A stretch of DNA of 53,879 nt. Origin: Bacillota bacterium. Lineage in GTDB: Bacteria; Bacillota; Negativicutes; Sporomusales; CTSoil-080. The number at the start of each line of letters is the position of its first letter. Within the stretch, counting starts at the first letter, position 1. A program made the translations under genes and the position numbers. The stretch covers positions 1 through 53,879 of the forward strand of contig JAGGAC010000015.1 of NCBI GenBank assembly GCA_017889635.1, written 5' to 3'. The notes under the pieces were generated by a model. The model saw nothing but the letters and a program-made list of their open reading frames with translations, ran no database searches and had not been told where the DNA came from. Below are positions 15,702-24,389 of the stretch, in pieces.

Positions 15702-17487
15702 ATGGCCCGAGTGGCTTGCCCACCGGCTTGAGGTGCTCAAACCGCCGGAAATTATGACGGTCAGCGTTTGGGCTGATAAGCATCGGGTGCTGGACGGACG
15801 AGCGTCAGCAGAACCAGGCAAATGGAATACCAATAAAACACCGTACTTGCGCGGTATCATGGATGCTTTCTGTGATTTAGATATTGAAGATATTACCTTT
15901 GCTAAAGGCTCGCAAATTGGCGGAACAGAAGCGGAATATAACATGCTCGGGTTTGCCATTGACCAAGACCCCGGTCCCGCCCTAATTGTTTATCCAACAG
16001 ATAAACTGGCCGAGTTTTCTTCAGAAAACCGAATCGAACCCATGATATATAAATCACCTGTGCTGGCAGAAAAATATAATAAACGCGCTTCGGAAAAACT
16101 GGAACTGCAGCTAACGGATATGTATGTTGCGCTTGTCGGGGCTAATTCTCCATCCAATCTAGCTTCAAGGCCAGTGCGCTACGTATTTTTTGATGAGATA
16201 GACAAGTTTCCCAAATGGACCGGTGGAGAAGCCAACCCGATCGCACTGGCCATTGAAAGAACCAAAACCTTCCACAACCGTAAGATTGTGAAAATATCTA
16301 CACCCACGCTTGTTTATGGTAACATTTGGCAGTCATATCTTGCGGCTGATGTAAAATATAAATATCATGTCCCCTGTCCCCAGTGCGGCTATCGACAAGA
16401 AATCAAATTCAAGCAGATAAAATGGCCGGAAGGGGCGGATGGACAAAGTGTGCGCGGGGCTGCCTGGTATGAATGCGTTGATTGTGGTGCTGCGCTGTAT
16501 GACAAAGATAAAATGTCGATGCTGCGTGCCGGCCAATGGGTAACGAAGGACTCTGTTCCTGAAGGACTACGATCCGTTGCCTTTCATCTATCATCCATCT
16601 ACTCTCCGTGGTTGTCGTTTGGGGATATTGCCTCTCAATTCCTGAAATCGAAAGAATATCCGGAGCTATTGATGAACTTCATTAACTCATGGTTGGCCGA
16701 ACCTTGGGAGCCAAGGTCTAGCAAAATGCAGTCAGACATCGTGTTAGCCAAAGCGTGGACAAATGAACGTGCCAAAGTGCCAGAAGAGGCCCAACTACTT
16801 ACCATGGGCGTTGACGTACAGCTTAATCACTTTTGGTGGTCGGTGCGGGCATGGGGGCCGGACTTAACCTCTTGGCTGGTAGATTACGGCCGGGCAGAAA
16901 CCTGGACTGCCATTGAGGAGATTCTCAACCAAAAATATGTTACATGTGAGGGAGAAATCAAAGAGATTAATTTGGCTTGCATCGACTCTGGGTTTAATAC
17001 GGATGAAGTATATCAATTTTGTGCGAGAACCCCAGGACTTTGCCTACCGACCAAGGGCAGTTCACATGCCATGACCAGCCGCTATCGAGTCACGATCATT
17101 GATAAGGGCATTGGCTATGGTCTTCGGTTATATTTGTTTGATACCGGCCAGATGAAAGACTTTATCGCTGGCCGCTTGACGTTTGAACCGGGGACACCAG
17201 GTGCCTGGCATGTTTTTGCCGGTTGCGGGCGTGACTACGCGGATCAAATTTGTGCAGAACAGAAGGTCGAAGTTAAAAACGGCACACGCATAACCTATGA
17301 ATGGCAAAAAATCAGCTCCCATGCAGAGAACCATTACTTAGACTGCGAAACCAACAATACTTTGGCGGCGGAAATATTAGGTGTGAGGTATTTACAAAAC
17401 TCTCCTATTATAATGCACCAACCTGAGGTGCAAGCATCAGACAGAATCGCGTGGCTTGGAGATACAAGTAACTGGATAAAAAAATGA
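15625..17487 (+). CDS. Terminase large subunit (GpA family)
   Basis: About 620 residues, the size of lambda GpA. Walker A-like region FAKGSQIGGTEAE, Walker B YVFFDEIDKFP, a zinc-ribbon insertion CPQCGY...CVDCGAAL (residues about 252-295), and a C-terminal RNase H-like nuclease with GVDVQL and later acidic residues. GpA enzymes cut at cos sites, so unit-length genome packaging is expected. The start is TTG 15625 or ATG 15631, inside the small subunit gene. The gene is followed by about 250 bases without a gene and then a cargo gene, a break in the usual terminase-gpW-portal order. Confidence 0.94.
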   Translation: MLMTPLNKSVPTVNTRRRAKEKPNIKWPEWLAHRLEVLKPPEIMTVSVWADKHRVLDGRASAEPGKWNTNKTPYLRGIMDAFCDLDIEDITFAKGSQIGGTEAEYNMLGFAIDQDPGPALIVYPTDKLAEFSSENRIEPMIYKSPVLAEKYNKRASEKLELQLTDMYVALVGANSPSNLASRPVRYVFFDEIDKFPKWTGGEANPIALAIERTKTFHNRKIVKISTPTLVYGNIWQSYLAADVKYKYHVPCPQCGYRQEIKFKQIKWPEGADGQSVRGAAWYECVDCGAALYDKDKMSMLRAGQWVTKDSVPEGLRSVAFHLSSIYSPWLSFGDIASQFLKSKEYPELLMNFINSWLAEPWEPRSSKMQSDIVLAKAWTNERAKVPEEAQLLTMGVDVQLNHFWWSVRAWGPDLTSWLVDYGRAETWTAIEEILNQKYVTCEGEIKEINLACIDSGFNTDEVYQFCARTPGLCLPTKGSSHAMTSRYRVTIIDKGIGYGLRLYLFDTGQMKDFIAGRLTFEPGTPGAWHVFAGCGRDYADQICAEQKVEVKNGTRITYEWQKISSHAENHYLDCETNNTLAAEILGVRYLQNSPIIMHQPEVQASDRIAWLGDTSNWIKK

Positions 17488-17679
17488 TAAGATGACACAA
17501 TTAATAGGTTTTTCTGGCTGGTAATTGGCCCATAAAGTTATTCACGGAACTTTGATGGTGCTAAAGGACATTAAGCGCCTTTACGCGGCGCAGATTGTAG
17601 ACTATACATAAGGGTTTCTTCTTGGACATTTCTACCGTGCTTCAATGGCTCATTCCCAAGCCTCCTTAATTCTCTGCAT

Positions 17680-17709
17680 TTGCTAAGGATTTACCTATGC
17701 TTGTATAAT
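17680..17709 (+). promoter_or_regulatory. Promoter of the cargo gene
   Basis: TTGCTA (17680-17685), 18 bp, TATAAT (17704-17709); the ATG follows 27 bases later with AGGAAGG. A private promoter inside the late operon is typical of a moron gene expressed in the lysogen. Confidence 0.55.
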
Positions 17710-17736
17710 GGTAAAAATACTAGGAAGGAAATTTAA

Positions 17737-18039
17737 ATGAAGTTTCAAATTACACCTACAGCAAAACACCTAATTTTAAATCGAGGTTGCCAAATAATGT
17801 TGAGTATAGAAAAAGAGCAATGTTACGCCTGTGCTGGTGAAGTTTCAGTACCTTACTTATCTGCACGATTAGGAAAGCCCAATGATTCGCAAATAAGTGA
17901 ATATAAAATAATCTCTGAAGATGATATTAGTATATATGTGAATAATGGATTCGATAAATTTGATACGTCGGTTACACTTGCTATTGAATTGAGCGATTCA
18001 CATAAAGAAACTCTAGCTATATATGGACTAGTAATATAA
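17737..18039 (+). CDS. HesB-like / CC-Se-motif family protein (cargo)
   Basis: A 100-residue protein, MKFQITPTAKHLI ... CYACAGEVSVPYLSARLGKP ... YKIISEDDISIYVNNGF. The layout (two close cysteines, a proline-rich loop ending in LGKP, then I-x-VYV) resembles the HesB-like CC/Se-motif family, some of whose members are selenoproteins. Here both positions are Cys and no in-frame UGA is needed. Flanked by its own promoter and a terminator, so expressed independently. Function unknown. The family call is tentative. Confidence 0.5.
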   Translation: MKFQITPTAKHLILNRGCQIMLSIEKEQCYACAGEVSVPYLSARLGKPNDSQISEYKIISEDDISIYVNNGFDKFDTSVTLAIELSDSHKETLAIYGLVI

Positions 18040-18133
18040 CTTTTTAGATAAGACGGTTTTCATAACATTCTCGGATGGTGCTACTGTGCTTTGTATACGC
18101 TTATTGACCTATAGTTTAATAAACACGCTAATT

Positions 18134-18168
18134 GCCGCTTGTTTTAATACAAGACGGCTTTTATTTTT
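18134..18168 (+). terminator. Terminator after the cargo gene
   Basis: GCCGCTTGT (18134-18142), loop, ACAAGACGGC (18149-18158, one bulge), then a T-rich tract. It precedes the gpW ribosome site. Confidence 0.65.
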
Positions 18169-18187
18169 AATAGGGGGTGATAGATAC

Positions 18188-18451
18188 ATGAGTATTGTAC
18201 AAGAGTTATTAACTCAGGTTGAAACAGCAATCGCTAATCTTTTAACTGGTGCTGAAGAAATCTCGATTAGCTCCCGCAAATACCGGAAAACCGATCTAGA
18301 TAAACTTAGAGTCATGCGTAAAAATCTTCAGGAAGATGTTTTCTATGAACAAGTATCAGCAGGTGGCACAACACGTGCTTATGCTGCCTGGCCAACACGT
18401 CGAGGAGGTATTCCACCGTGGACTTCGGTAAATCCATCGAACGAATCGTAG
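18188..18451 (+). CDS. gpW-like head-tail joining protein
   Basis: An 87-residue protein. The helix IVQELLTQVETAIANLLTG, the short hairpin SSRKYRKTDLDKL and the following helix are the lambda gpW fold, although lambda gpW is only 68 residues. GGGGGTGA precedes ATG 18188. It lies directly upstream of, and overlaps, the portal gene, as gpW does in lambda. It seals the filled head and receives the connector. Confidence 0.78.
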   Translation: MSIVQELLTQVETAIANLLTGAEEISISSRKYRKTDLDKLRVMRKNLQEDVFYEQVSAGGTTRAYAAWPTRRGGIPPWTSVNPSNES

Positions 18452-19974
18452 GCTGGATCTCACCAAAAGCTGCCTTTGAACGACAAGCCTACCGCGAGGC
18501 ACTTGAAGTGAAAGAGCGCCAGCGAGAACAGCGACGTAATTACGATGCGGGGATGTTGAACCGGTTTAATAATCGCTGGAATGCCGCCTGGGGCAGCGGC
18601 GAACTGGTGGATAAACCGTATCGTCAGCGTCTTTTATTAATTGCTCGCGACCTTGAACGTAACAATGACATTGCGAAATCCATTATTAACCCCTTCGAGC
18701 GTAATGTCGTTGGTCTTGGCATTAACGTCCAAGCGAAAACGGAGGATGATGGACTAAATCAAGAATTCGAATGGGTATGGTCAGAATGGTGTGAGCAGGC
18801 AAATGGTGATGTTACAGGCCAACTAACCTTTATGGAAATACTTCGCATGATGCTTAGACGTACCATAATTGACGGTGACATCGCCGCTATCGAGGTCTAT
18901 GATCCTAAAGCCTCGTTTATTCCCTATCGACTGCAACTCATCGAAGCCGATATGTTTGATACAACCCTGTTTGAGAACAGTCAAAATGGCAATCGAATAT
19001 ATAGCGGCGTTGAAGTCGATAGTATTCTGCGACCGGCAGCGTATTGGTTCAGGCAATCGACGCTCGACTATTATCTATACAACATAGAATCCATGAGAAT
19101 TCCCGCCGAACAGGTGATTCATCTCTTTACCAAGCAGCGAGTTACTCAGGTGCGGGGGATATCTCTTTTGGCATCAAGTATTGAATCAATCCAGGATATA
19201 GGCGATTACCTTGAAGCCGAGCGGGTCAAGGCCCGGATATCCGCCTGTTTTGCAATGTTCATCGAAACAACGCCGCAGGGAGTTATGGGACGGACCGGTC
19301 AAATGCAGATGGATTATCAGAAACGGAGACGTGATTACTTAGAGCCGGGAATGCTGGAATATCTCCTTCCCGGCGAATCCATGAATGTGGCCAGTCCCTC
19401 GGGGATAAACACCAACACCCGCGATTTTGTCCAGACTAACTACCGCATAGCCTCCGCCGGACAGGGTTTAAGCTACGAAGCTACAAGCCGCGATGTGTCA
19501 CAGGTGAGTTATTCATCTGCCCGGCATAGCGCTTTGGAAGACCGAAGAGCCTACCAGCCGGTGCAACAGTGGCTTATTGAGCATTTCTGCCGACGTGTGT
19601 ATAAAAGGGTCATCACTTCAGCGGTGTTATGCGGTCGCCTGAACATTCCAGACTTCTTTACTCGGCAAAGCGAATACTTAAAACACAAATGGCTGCCGCC
19701 TGGCTGGGATTGGGTGGACCCCTTGAAAGATGTAACCGCAAGCAAACTAGAATATGCCATGGGACTCACCACCTTGGAACAGCTTTGCGCGGAACAAGGC
19801 AAAGATTACAAAGATATTATCGCCCAGCAAGCCAAAGAACGCGCACTTCTCAAGGTAAATGGCATCAACATTGACGCAGCCACCGGAGTGGTGAAGGTCC
19901 AAGTAAAGGAGGAAAACAGTGGAGATGGAGAAAAAAATTCAGCAGCGAAGGATGAATCAGACGTTTTACCGTGA
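18418..19974 (+). CDS. Portal protein (lambda gpB family)
   Basis: A 518-residue portal: N-terminal YDAGMLNRFNNRWN, INPFERNVVGLGINVQ, and the core IIDGDIAAIEVYDP match the phage_portal_2 family. It forms the dodecameric ring at the head vertex. GTG 18418 with GAGGAGG; it overlaps the protease-capsid gene by 56 bases. Size is normal. Confidence 0.93.
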   Translation: MDFGKSIERIVGWISPKAAFERQAYREALEVKERQREQRRNYDAGMLNRFNNRWNAAWGSGELVDKPYRQRLLLIARDLERNNDIAKSIINPFERNVVGLGINVQAKTEDDGLNQEFEWVWSEWCEQANGDVTGQLTFMEILRMMLRRTIIDGDIAAIEVYDPKASFIPYRLQLIEADMFDTTLFENSQNGNRIYSGVEVDSILRPAAYWFRQSTLDYYLYNIESMRIPAEQVIHLFTKQRVTQVRGISLLASSIESIQDIGDYLEAERVKARISACFAMFIETTPQGVMGRTGQMQMDYQKRRRDYLEPGMLEYLLPGESMNVASPSGINTNTRDFVQTNYRIASAGQGLSYEATSRDVSQVSYSSARHSALEDRRAYQPVQQWLIEHFCRRVYKRVITSAVLCGRLNIPDFFTRQSEYLKHKWLPPGWDWVDPLKDVTASKLEYAMGLTTLEQLCAEQGKDYKDIIAQQAKERALLKVNGINIDAATGVVKVQVKEENSGDGEKNSAAKDESDVLP

Positions 19975-21964
19975 TGCGGCGATTGAACTTTCAAGTATTG
20001 ACCCTGAAAGCCGTGTCGCTGCAGTATCATTTTCCAGTGACCAGCCGGTAGAACGTTACGACTGGTGGGATGGCAAATACAATGAGATACTTGGCCACGC
20101 TAAAGGCAATGTCGATCTCTCGCGGCTTCGTGAAATCGGCGTTGCCTTATTTAATCACAATCCAGCTCAGCCTATTGGTAAGGTGCTTAGCCCGGTTATT
20201 GACAGTAAAAGCAGGAAAGGTACGGCCATCATCCAATTCGACAGTGACGAAGCTAGTGATGTTATTTATCAGAAGGTACTGAGTGGAACCTTAAAAGGTG
20301 TATCTGTTGGTTACCGGGTGACGGATTGGGAGTCGGTTGACGTTGGCGAAACCTCAAGCGACGGGCTTTATCCAGGCCCCTGCGAAATCGCGCGAAACTG
20401 GGAGCCGTTCGAAATCAGTATTGTCAGTGTACCGGCTGATTCGACTGTGGGCGTGGGACGCAGTATGGAGGAGGTTGAGCAAAAACTAAGTGTAGTAATT
20501 GAAAAAATAGTAGATAGAAAACTGACTAATCGAGAAGCTCCACCGGTAAACGAACCGGCTGGGGCCATTTTATTGCCGGAAATAAGCGAAGTCCGGCAAG
20601 TAAAATCAGAAGGAGGACAAGACATGGCAGATAAGCCTAACCAAACCGAGGTGCCTACTATCGACGAGAGGGCCATCCGCGAGGAAGCAGCACGAAAAGA
20701 ACGTGCCAGAGTAACCGAAATTCGCGCAATGTTTCAGTCATTTGCTGATCAAATCGGTTTAAAAGAAGATGGGTTTATTGATAACGAGGTAACTGTGGAA
20801 GAAGCCCGTAAAGCTATTATGGAGGATATCGCTAAACGAAAAGCTGCCCCTGTTTCCCAGACGCCTGAAATCCAATTTGTTGCCGATGAAGAAGATAAAT
20901 TCCGGGCAGCAGCTGTGGATGCGCTGGCTTGGCGGTCGGGATTAAAACAGGCCAAACCGGCACCTGGTTTTGAGGCGTTGCGCTGTGTCAACTTGGTGGA
21001 TTTAGGCCGTCTTGTGTATGAAAGAAGCACGGGAAAAAGATTTCAATCCTTTGACCGGGACCTCTTGGTTCGAGAAATGGTCCAGTCGTCGGTGTTTTCA
21101 TACATACTGCAAAACGTCGCCGATAAAGCCATGCAAAATGCGTATCAGCTTGCACCGGTTACCTATCCGGTATGGACAAAACATGGAGTACTGAATGACT
21201 ATAAACCTGCACTTCGGGCGCAACTTTCAGAAGTGCCGCTTTTAGAAAATGTCGGCAAAGGGGCGGAATACAAATTAATTACTCTGACAGATGCTGGTGA
21301 ATGGATTCAATTATCGAAGCGAGGTAACTTGTTCACAATTACTCGTGAGGATATTCTAAACGACGATATGCATGCCCTAGTAGACTTCCCGGCCCGATGG
21401 GCTGCTGCCGCGCGGATGACGATTAATCAGGATGTGTACACCGTATTAAACTCTAACCCTACCATGGGCTATGATAGCACCGCCTTATTTGCCAATGCCC
21501 ACAGTAATATTGCGACCGCAAATAAAACAGCGCCGTCGAAGGCCTCCTTACAGGCGGCCATCCAGGCTATGATGCTGCAAACCGGCCTAAAAACTAGTAT
21601 TCCGTTGAATGTCCGGCCTAAATTCCTGTTAAGCCCGGTTGCGTTGATGTTTGGTGCTAAGCAACTGCTGCAATCCACCGCTGATCCGACCGCATCGAAT
21701 GCGGGGGCCGTCAACGTGCTGCAGGATATTGTGCAGTTGGTTACCGACCCTTTACTGGATGCTTCCAGCAGCACCGCCTGGTACTTGGCCTCTGACCCAT
21801 CGATCACAGATACTATCGAGGTCGCCTTCCTAAACGGCCAGGATTCGCCGTATATTGAACAGCAAAATGGCTTCCAAGTGGATGGCTTTACCTATAAGAT
21901 CCGAATTGAATATGGAGTTAAGGCGCTTGACTGGAGAGGGTTGTTTAAAAATCCTGGTGCATAA
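19919..21964 (+). CDS. Prohead protease-major capsid protein fusion
   Basis: A 681-residue polypeptide. Residues 1-190 are an HK97-type (S78) prohead protease: the His in LFNHNPAQPIG, the Ser in LKGVSVGYRV, and ISIVSVPADSTVG. A Glu/Lys/Arg-rich helical stretch (about 245-330) fits a scaffold. From about 340 the major capsid fold runs to the end (LITLTDAGEWIQLSKRG, ARWAAAARMTINQDVY, FLLSPVALMFG). One gene thus carries protease, scaffold and shell protein; self-cleavage would release them. Such fusions are known in Firmicutes and Proteobacteria phages. GTG 19919 follows AAGGAGG. Confidence 0.92.
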   Translation: MEMEKKIQQRRMNQTFYRDAAIELSSIDPESRVAAVSFSSDQPVERYDWWDGKYNEILGHAKGNVDLSRLREIGVALFNHNPAQPIGKVLSPVIDSKSRKGTAIIQFDSDEASDVIYQKVLSGTLKGVSVGYRVTDWESVDVGETSSDGLYPGPCEIARNWEPFEISIVSVPADSTVGVGRSMEEVEQKLSVVIEKIVDRKLTNREAPPVNEPAGAILLPEISEVRQVKSEGGQDMADKPNQTEVPTIDERAIREEAARKERARVTEIRAMFQSFADQIGLKEDGFIDNEVTVEEARKAIMEDIAKRKAAPVSQTPEIQFVADEEDKFRAAAVDALAWRSGLKQAKPAPGFEALRCVNLVDLGRLVYERSTGKRFQSFDRDLLVREMVQSSVFSYILQNVADKAMQNAYQLAPVTYPVWTKHGVLNDYKPALRAQLSEVPLLENVGKGAEYKLITLTDAGEWIQLSKRGNLFTITREDILNDDMHALVDFPARWAAAARMTINQDVYTVLNSNPTMGYDSTALFANAHSNIATANKTAPSKASLQAAIQAMMLQTGLKTSIPLNVRPKFLLSPVALMFGAKQLLQSTADPTASNAGAVNVLQDIVQLVTDPLLDASSSTAWYLASDPSITDTIEVAFLNGQDSPYIEQQNGFQVDGFTYKIRIEYGVKALDWRGLFKNPGA

Positions 21965-22006
21965 TGAGCGTTGCGAAAACACTAAAAAAGAGAGGTGAAA
22001 AAATAA

Positions 22007-22345
22007 ATGTCTATCCAATGTACGTACTATCAAGAAGGGAATATTATTGATTATACCAATACTGGTTCTTCGGCATTAAGTGCTGGAGACCCGGTACCTA
22101 TGACGGATGCTTTTGGCGTTGCAGTGTATGGAATTGATGCCGGGGATACTGGCCCCGTGGTAGTCAGTGGAGTTTTTATTGTGACTGTAGATTCAACCGT
22201 GTCTTATGCTGCCGGTGATAAATTGTACTGGGATGCCACTAATAAGCTGTTTACAACCAGCACAACCAGTACCACTTACGCTGGTTATGCGGCAAAGGAG
22301 AAGGCTGTCGGAACTTCCGTGGGTTATCTAAAGTTAAATTACTAA
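22007..22345 (+). CDS. DUF2190 capsid decoration protein
   Basis: A 112-residue beta-rich protein: YYQEGNIIDYTNTGSSALSAGDPVPM and YAAGDKLYWDATNKLFTT are the DUF2190 signature, a capsid-cement family. It follows the capsid gene as expected. AGAGG is 11 bases upstream of ATG. Confidence 0.85.
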   Translation: MSIQCTYYQEGNIIDYTNTGSSALSAGDPVPMTDAFGVAVYGIDAGDTGPVVVSGVFIVTVDSTVSYAAGDKLYWDATNKLFTTSTTSTTYAGYAAKEKAVGTSVGYLKLNY

Positions 22346-22390
22346 AATATGAGACTTTATTGGTACCTATTTCTTTAGTCGGAGGTATGT

Positions 22391-22678
22391 ATGGCAGTAT
22401 ATGTATACGGAGTGCTGGCCAATAGGCCGCCTATTCTACAAATTACTACGTCACTAATCACTGGAACAACGGAGGATACCTTAACCTTTTCCGGTGCAAT
22501 GACTCGCCTGGTTGTAAAAAATACTGGCACCGCAGCGTTAACTTTTAGTGTAAATGGTGCTGCAAGTTTAACTGACAGTGTAGAAGCGGGAGCTACTCTT
22601 GATGATTCCTTTTTGGAATTTAATAGCCTTGTGCTAAGCGGAACAACAGGCTCGAGTTATACGGTGATGGTGGGGTGA
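22391..22678 (+). CDS. Small beta-rich virion protein, unknown
   Basis: 95 residues, rich in Thr, Ser and Gly, no predicted helix (LITGTTEDTLTFSGAMTRLVVKN). Composition and position between decoration and head-completion genes suggest an additional head surface protein. GGAGG precedes ATG 22391. No family recognised. Confidence 0.6.
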   Translation: MAVYVYGVLANRPPILQITTSLITGTTEDTLTFSGAMTRLVVKNTGTAALTFSVNGAASLTDSVEAGATLDDSFLEFNSLVLSGTTGSSYTVMVG

Positions 22679-22682
22679 TAGT

Positions 22683-23003
22683 ATGACGCTAAAATCACAA
22701 ATCTTGGCCGATACGGATATTTTCTTAAACACAGACGAGTTTGCCGAGGTGTGCAGCGTTGAATTGAAGGGCGTGACCTACAATATCCCCGCTGTAATTA
22801 GTATGGATGAAAGCCTTGCTTTTGCTAAAGGGTGGGAGGGCGTTTACCAGAGTAATGTAATTGTGTCTTTTCGAACCTCTGATGTGGCAAGCAAACCGGT
22901 CAGAAATCAAATTCTTATTCTGAACGGTAAAAGCTATGTGGTTACCGATTGTCAGGAAGAAATCGGGATGCTTGTCGTAAAATTGGAGGTGCCGGAAACA
23001 TGA
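22683..23003 (+). CDS. Head-completion / head-tail attachment protein
   Basis: A 106-residue protein. NTDEFAEVCSVELKGVTYNIPAVIS and NQILILNGKSYVVTDCQEEIGMLVVKLE match the gpFII-like attachment fold (DUF of Bee14/Phage_attach type). Its stop overlaps the next start (ATGA at 23000). It would join head connector and tail. Confidence 0.7.
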   Translation: MTLKSQILADTDIFLNTDEFAEVCSVELKGVTYNIPAVISMDESLAFAKGWEGVYQSNVIVSFRTSDVASKPVRNQILILNGKSYVVTDCQEEIGMLVVKLEVPET

Positions 23004-23557
23004 TCGAGTTAAACGCCGAGGGAATCGCTAAAGCACATGTGCTTCTTAGCCATATTGAAAACGGTGCGTCTAAAGCAATTTCAGCGGCGTTAAATCGAAC
23101 GGTCGACGGTGTGAAAACCGATGTTACGAGGAAAGTAGCTGAGACTTATGACATTAAGGCCAAAGATGTTCGGGCAAGCTTGAAGGCTCAGAAATCAACT
23201 ATGGCCACTCTTAACGCAAGCGTTAGTGGAAAGGGAAGTCCCATCCCGCTAATAAAATTTAGAGTAACTCCGAATAAATTGGGACAACAAAGAACAGGTA
23301 CAGTACTCAGGGCTTCGGCTAAGCGCTCGGGAGGTAAGCCGATTCCCGGGGCATTTTTGGCCCAATTTAAAAGCGCCCATATCGGGGTTATGCAAAGAGT
23401 AGGCAAAAACCGCTTACCTGTTAAAGAATTGTACGGGCCAGCAGTTCCTCAGATGATGAGCGAAAATAAGGTTCGGCAATATGTAATGGATGGAGCCAAT
23501 GATCGTTTTGAAAAACGTCTGGACCACGAAATAGAAAGGCTATTAAATAAGGGGTGA
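23000..23557 (+). CDS. Minor tail protein Z-like (GpZ)
   Basis: A 185-residue basic protein. AISAALNRTVDGVKTDVTRKVAETYDIKAKDVRASLKAQKST and the C-terminal YVMDGANDRFEKRLDHEIERLL fit prophage minor tail protein Z (lambda gpZ family), which helps the tail bind the head. Overlaps the upstream gene by 4 bases. Found in lambda-type siphophages but also in contractile hybrids such as this one. Confidence 0.78.
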   Translation: MIELNAEGIAKAHVLLSHIENGASKAISAALNRTVDGVKTDVTRKVAETYDIKAKDVRASLKAQKSTMATLNASVSGKGSPIPLIKFRVTPNKLGQQRTGTVLRASAKRSGGKPIPGAFLAQFKSAHIGVMQRVGKNRLPVKELYGPAVPQMMSENKVRQYVMDGANDRFEKRLDHEIERLLNKG

Positions 23558-23561
23558 TAAT

Positions 23562-24053
23562 TTGCTTGATCCATTACTGTTAGACAGCTTGGCCGATTTT
23601 CTGACTAAAAAAGTAGCTGATTATACTGTTGAGGATGAGAACAAAACCCTGTGGCCGTTTACGGTGGTACGGGGTTTTTTACCGCCTAAACGGACGGACG
23701 AAACTGAAGACTATGAAAAGTTTTGTATTCTGGTCCGTTACGATGATGGTGAAGCGGACTGGAATGCGGTTGAGAATCAAGCGAAAGCAATAAACCGCAT
23801 GACTATAGCTGTTCGCACAGCGTCGTTTGACCCGCAAATCGGGCCGAGAAATACAATAAACACAATGGCTATGATTCAGCGAATGATCTATACGTCGCCA
23901 ACATTAGCACGAAAGTATCGAGCGACGTTCCCTTTCAAATGGAAAGCACCCACAGGCGACACTTTGCCAATCTGGCAGGGAGAAATGGTCGTTCCGTGGA
24001 TTGTACCAATGCCGCAGGAAATATTGGAGTTTGGAGGTAGAAAACATGGCTGA
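23562..24053 (+). CDS. Tail terminator-like protein
   Basis: A 163-residue protein (TTG start with GGGGTGA). Position between gpZ and the sheath, plus WPFTVVRGFLPPKRTDETEDYEKFCILVRYDDGEAD, fit the tail-completion (gpU/gp10-like) proteins that cap the tail end. No clear signature residues; the role is by position. Confidence 0.55.
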   Translation: MLDPLLLDSLADFLTKKVADYTVEDENKTLWPFTVVRGFLPPKRTDETEDYEKFCILVRYDDGEADWNAVENQAKAINRMTIAVRTASFDPQIGPRNTINTMAMIQRMIYTSPTLARKYRATFPFKWKAPTGDTLPIWQGEMVVPWIVPMPQEILEFGGRKHG

Positions 24054-24351
24054 AGAAACGACCCAAGAAACAATCAAGAGTAGTGCTAAAGTGGATGCTG
24101 CAGCAACAACCAGCCAAGTTATTTACTGTGGGCCATCGCTTCCCGCAAAATACGGCTTACAAAAACACACCATATTTTTAGGCGGTTTGCCTGACCATGT
24201 TGCTAAACTGGTTTCAGAAATCCCGGCAATTGGCATGCTCATAGTCCCGGTTGAAAGCTTAGTTGCAACAACTAAAGCGCTTAGGCGATCAGGCTGTGTA
24301 GAGTCAGCAAGCTATAAAGCAATAAAAAACGTTTTTAGAAAAGGAGTTTAG
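24046..24351 (+). CDS. Conserved phage protein before the sheath, unknown
   Basis: A 101-residue protein beginning MAEETTQETIK, with core VIYCGPSLPAKYGLQKHTIFLGGLP. GGAGG lies 8 bases before ATG 24046 and it overlaps the upstream gene. It would normally be followed directly by the sheath gene. No function can be assigned. Confidence 0.62.
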   Translation: MAEETTQETIKSSAKVDAAATTSQVIYCGPSLPAKYGLQKHTIFLGGLPDHVAKLVSEIPAIGMLIVPVESLVATTKALRRSGCVESASYKAIKNVFRKGV

Positions 24352-24389
24352 ATAAATACGTAGAAATAAACACCAAAAAATGGAAAGGG

